DNA of 25,001 bases from CAISDA01 sp050258555 (GTDB lineage: Bacteria; Bacteroidota; Ignavibacteria; UBA10030; UBA8401): positions 1 to 25,001 of the forward strand of contig JBLMZA010000033.1 of the NCBI GenBank assembly GCA_050258555.1, written 5' to 3'. Below are positions 22,830-25,001 of the stretch, piece after piece (the first letter of the stretch is position 1; each line of letters opens with the position of its first letter). The notes beneath the pieces were generated by a model, which worked only from the letters and a program-made list of their open reading frames with translations, did no database searches and was not told where the DNA came from. The position numbers were made by a program, and so were the translations under genes.

Positions 22830-25001
22830 TTATCTCTTAAGCTCTTGAATTGATCTGTAAGCCCCTTCGCCATCAAGTCTTGATATAGCATAATCAATAC
22901 TAAGCAATTCATTGTCTATGAATTGGTCATATTTTTCACATGCCTTATTTTCAATCGACTTGGCGAGTTCAAATGTATCAGGTGGACCGGCCTGTTCAAA
23001 TTCTTTCAAGCAAGACCTCACTTCATCATATGATGAATTAAAAAGCGATATCGCTACCCCTTCGTTCATGGCCTGGAGTTTCTTTTTTCGAAACATAGTA
23101 ACCAAAGTATCCATAACCCTATCACCCATCCAGCAGAAGAGATAGACCGTATTTCCCTGTACGAGAATCCGTTTTTGTGCTAATCCATAACGATGAAAAT
23201 TTTCTTTGCCCTCAGCCAGAAGTTCCCTAGCTCGTGAATCAAGGAAAACTGGAATAGTTCTATCCTGGTATACAGAAAACATTTCCTGTCTCACCCGGTC
23301 ATGTACCCATCCTGCTTGTCCTCCAAATATTGGAGCTTTTCCGCCTTTAGCTGGTTTTAAAACAATTATTTTTTGGGATGCATCTACTTCTAAAACCAAC
23401 CATCTCAACCCGCCGAAAATCAGCAGAGAACCCTCCGCTATTGGGTGGTCAATCGGTAGAGTTCCAATTGTCCGTTCGCCGGAAACCAGCCTGTACTCTT
23501 CAGGAGTAGTAAAAGCTGTATAGAACGAATAATGGTTCACGATTTTCTCCCCAAGTCGGCCATGGAGAAGCAAACCATCGCTTAACTGCATGATGAGTCC
23601 AGTATTGCCGAGGCTTCGGAGAAATTCAGCAAACATCTGCTGAGTCATTTGACTAAATGGTCCCGCTTTGCAAAGGATATTGTATGCCTGTAGCGCTGTG
23701 ACGCCTCCATACTGGGCAATAAGCGACATTAGTTGCTGTACCAATGTTGAAAGATGTAAGCCACCGGATGGCGGTGGTTCATACCATTTCTCTAAAAGGA
23801 GTTTAACCATGGCAATGCATTGAACAAGCGCGCACCGTAGAGAATCCGTGACGGTTGGTTTATTCGAAAGGTCTTCTTCCTGAATGTACATGCGTAGTAT
23901 TGCCGGGTCTCCTTCCCTTCGACCGGAGCGACCAAGGCGTTGGCGCATACTTGCAACCGAAGGAGGAACACCTACCTGGGCTATGCTTATTACCGATCCG
24001 ATATCAATTCCCATCTCAAGAGTAGATGTGCAAACAATGCTGACTGGTTTTGTCTTGTCCTTCATGGCTGCTTCTGCATCTTCACGAAGTTCTTTGGACA
24101 GGCTCCCATGGTGTGGTAAAAATTCATTCGAGATGTGTTGTTCTTCGCACATCCCCCGTAACATATCTGCAATCTGTTCTACTCGGTGGCGACTGTTGGA
24201 AAAAATAAGATTACTGCTTCCCCTGAGGGCATTGTAAAGGTCATTGCCGATGTCAAAAATACCGCCGTCCACCAGAATCTCACCTTCAGGGGATTCACTA
24301 GGAATAATAACCGGTTGAGTTTGCACATACCCTTTTAAGAGGATTTTCAGTTCTTGGCCTGTAGCGGCAGAGACGATCGTTTCTGTATTATTACTGATAT
24401 CAGGTCTCAGGAAACGTGAGGCAAGTCCCATATCCCCAATTGTTGCACTTAACCCGATTCGCGGGACTTTACGCTTGATGGCAAATTCGATTCTATGCAG
24501 CAATGATTGGAGTTGCTGACCACGTTCGGAGCCGATGAAGGAATGGAGTTCATCCACCACGATGTAACGCAGGTTGGCAAAGAGTTGTGGTATAGCACTG
24601 CCATTATTTACAAACAGAGATTCTACAGATTCAGGAGTTATTAGAAGGATTCCGGTTGGTTTGTTTAGGAACTTCTTTTTCTTACTGGCGGAAATATCTC
24701 CGTGCCATGGAATTACGGAAATGTCCAGTCGCTTACACAATTGTTCCATTCGTGAAAACTGGTCATTTATGAGAGCCTTGAGGGGACTGAGGTAAACTAC
24801 ACAAGCAGCTTGCCCAGTTTCGGACAAGAGTCGAGAACATATGGGAAGAAAGGCAGCTTCGGTCTTACCCGTAGCCGTTGCTGCCGCAATAATGACATCC
24901 GTATTACCGGATATGATGGGTGCTATTGCCCGTTCCTGTGCATCACGAAGTGCAGTCCATCCTTGGTCCCAAACCCAACGACGGACCTTTTCATCAAGCA
25001 G
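22830..25001 (-). CDS. Lhr-like superfamily 2 DEAD/DEAH helicase, partial (N-terminus off the right edge)
   Basis: The frame is open from the right edge to TAA at 22830, giving 723 visible residues. Numbered from the first visible residue, a Q-motif-like GWTALRDAQERA is near 14-25, Walker A ATATGKTE is at 41-48, YLSPLKALINDQ near 70, the DELH box at 150-153, SAT at 185-187, STLEMGIDIG near 326-335 and the arginine-finger motif QRLGRSGR at 354-361. Behind the two RecA folds come a winged-helix-like part and a beta-barrel-like part (RTIGTLPIDHP, SLLIFGGLRWLVLEVD) typical of Lhr-family helicases. A TTG at 24827 is not the start, since motif I lies upstream of it. Codon use is clearly more AT-rich (many TTA, AGA, ATA) than in the genes to the left, suggesting transfer. 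Related helicases often occur in defence islands, but no partner gene is visible. Confidence 0.88.
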   Translation of the reverse strand: MLDEKVRRWVWDQGWTALRDAQERAIAPIISGNTDVIIAAATATGKTEAAFLPICSRLLSETGQAACVVYLSPLKALINDQFSRMEQLCKRLDISVIPWHGDISASKKKKFLNKPTGILLITPESVESLFVNNGSAIPQLFANLRYIVVDELHSFIGSERGQQLQSLLHRIEFAIKRKVPRIGLSATIGDMGLASRFLRPDISNNTETIVSAATGQELKILLKGYVQTQPVIIPSESPEGEILVDGGIFDIGNDLYNALRGSSNLIFSNSRHRVEQIADMLRGMCEEQHISNEFLPHHGSLSKELREDAEAAMKDKTKPVSIVCTSTLEMGIDIGSVISIAQVGVPPSVASMRQRLGRSGRREGDPAILRMYIQEEDLSNKPTVTDSLRCALVQCIAMVKLLLEKWYEPPPSGGLHLSTLVQQLMSLIAQYGGVTALQAYNILCKAGPFSQMTQQMFAEFLRSLGNTGLIMQLSDGLLLHGRLGEKIVNHYSFYTAFTTPEEYRLVSGERTIGTLPIDHPIAEGSLLIFGGLRWLVLEVDASQKIIVLKPAKGGKAPIFGGQAGWVHDRVRQEMFSVYQDRTIPVFLDSRARELLAEGKENFHRYGLAQKRILVQGNTVYLFCWMGDRVMDTLVTMFRKKKLQAMNEGVAISLFNSSYDEVRSCLKEFEQAGPPDTFELAKSIENKACEKYDQFIDNELLSIDYAISRLDGEGAYRSIQELKR

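Noticed and set aside
22830..25001. Assigning the helicase to a named defence system (DISARM, dpd/DpdJ, BREX)
   Set aside because: Only the Lhr-type core is visible and no diagnostic partner gene is in the window, so a system name would be a guess.

Overview
The window looks like a chromosomal segment from a GC-rich member of the Bacteroidota/FCB group, most likely near Ignavibacteriota, Kapabacteria or Chlorobiota. Supporting signs are a GWxTD-domain secreted protein, a secreted protein with starch-binding-like beta modules, a small exported protein with an LPGAGE(x)Y motif, and a Bacteroidota-type promoter (TTG-N20-TAnnTTTG) in front of serA. The placement is an inference; there is no rRNA or other marker in the window.

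Layout. (1) 1-1411, minus: the first 470 codons of a large secreted protein running off the left edge. (2) 1778-6029, plus: a tight operon serA, GWxTD protein, pdxA, ftsE, closed by a bidirectional terminator. (3) 6131-11959, minus: an aldo/keto reductase, aat, purC, a parvulin-type PPIase, the Fe-S carrier ATPase mrp, and a NifU-domain protein. A REP-like palindromic element sits between the last two. (4) 12082-13185, minus: a phosphofructokinase with its own promoter. (5) 13309-18791, minus: tryptophan genes trpD, trpC, trpF and trpB, with an aldo/keto reductase and a soluble CorC-type CBS protein inserted between trpD and trpC; trpA, trpE and trpG are not in the window. (6) 18886-21883, minus: truA, the small exported protein, and the tRNA methylthiotransferase mtaB. 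(7) 22016-22641, minus: a VapBC toxin-antitoxin pair with an AT palindrome over its promoter region. (8) 22830-25001, minus: an Lhr-like superfamily 2 helicase, cut by the right edge and visibly more AT-rich than everything to its left.

How the genes work together. Most of the window is housekeeping: serine and pyridoxal-phosphate synthesis, purine and tryptophan synthesis, Fe-S cluster delivery, tRNA modification, envelope protein folding and glycolysis. Translational coupling is common (ATGA, TGATG or nearly touching genes), and clear hairpin terminators separate the transcription units. The accessory part starts near 21.9-22.7 kb with VapBC and then the helicase, and probably continues beyond the right edge. 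I do not see a complete new system. The best leads are the helicase island edge, the multi-hairpin element at 6416-6501, two hairpins placed directly in front of start codons (truA and the 11.9 kb reductase), and the unusual gene content of the trp and serA-pdxA operons.
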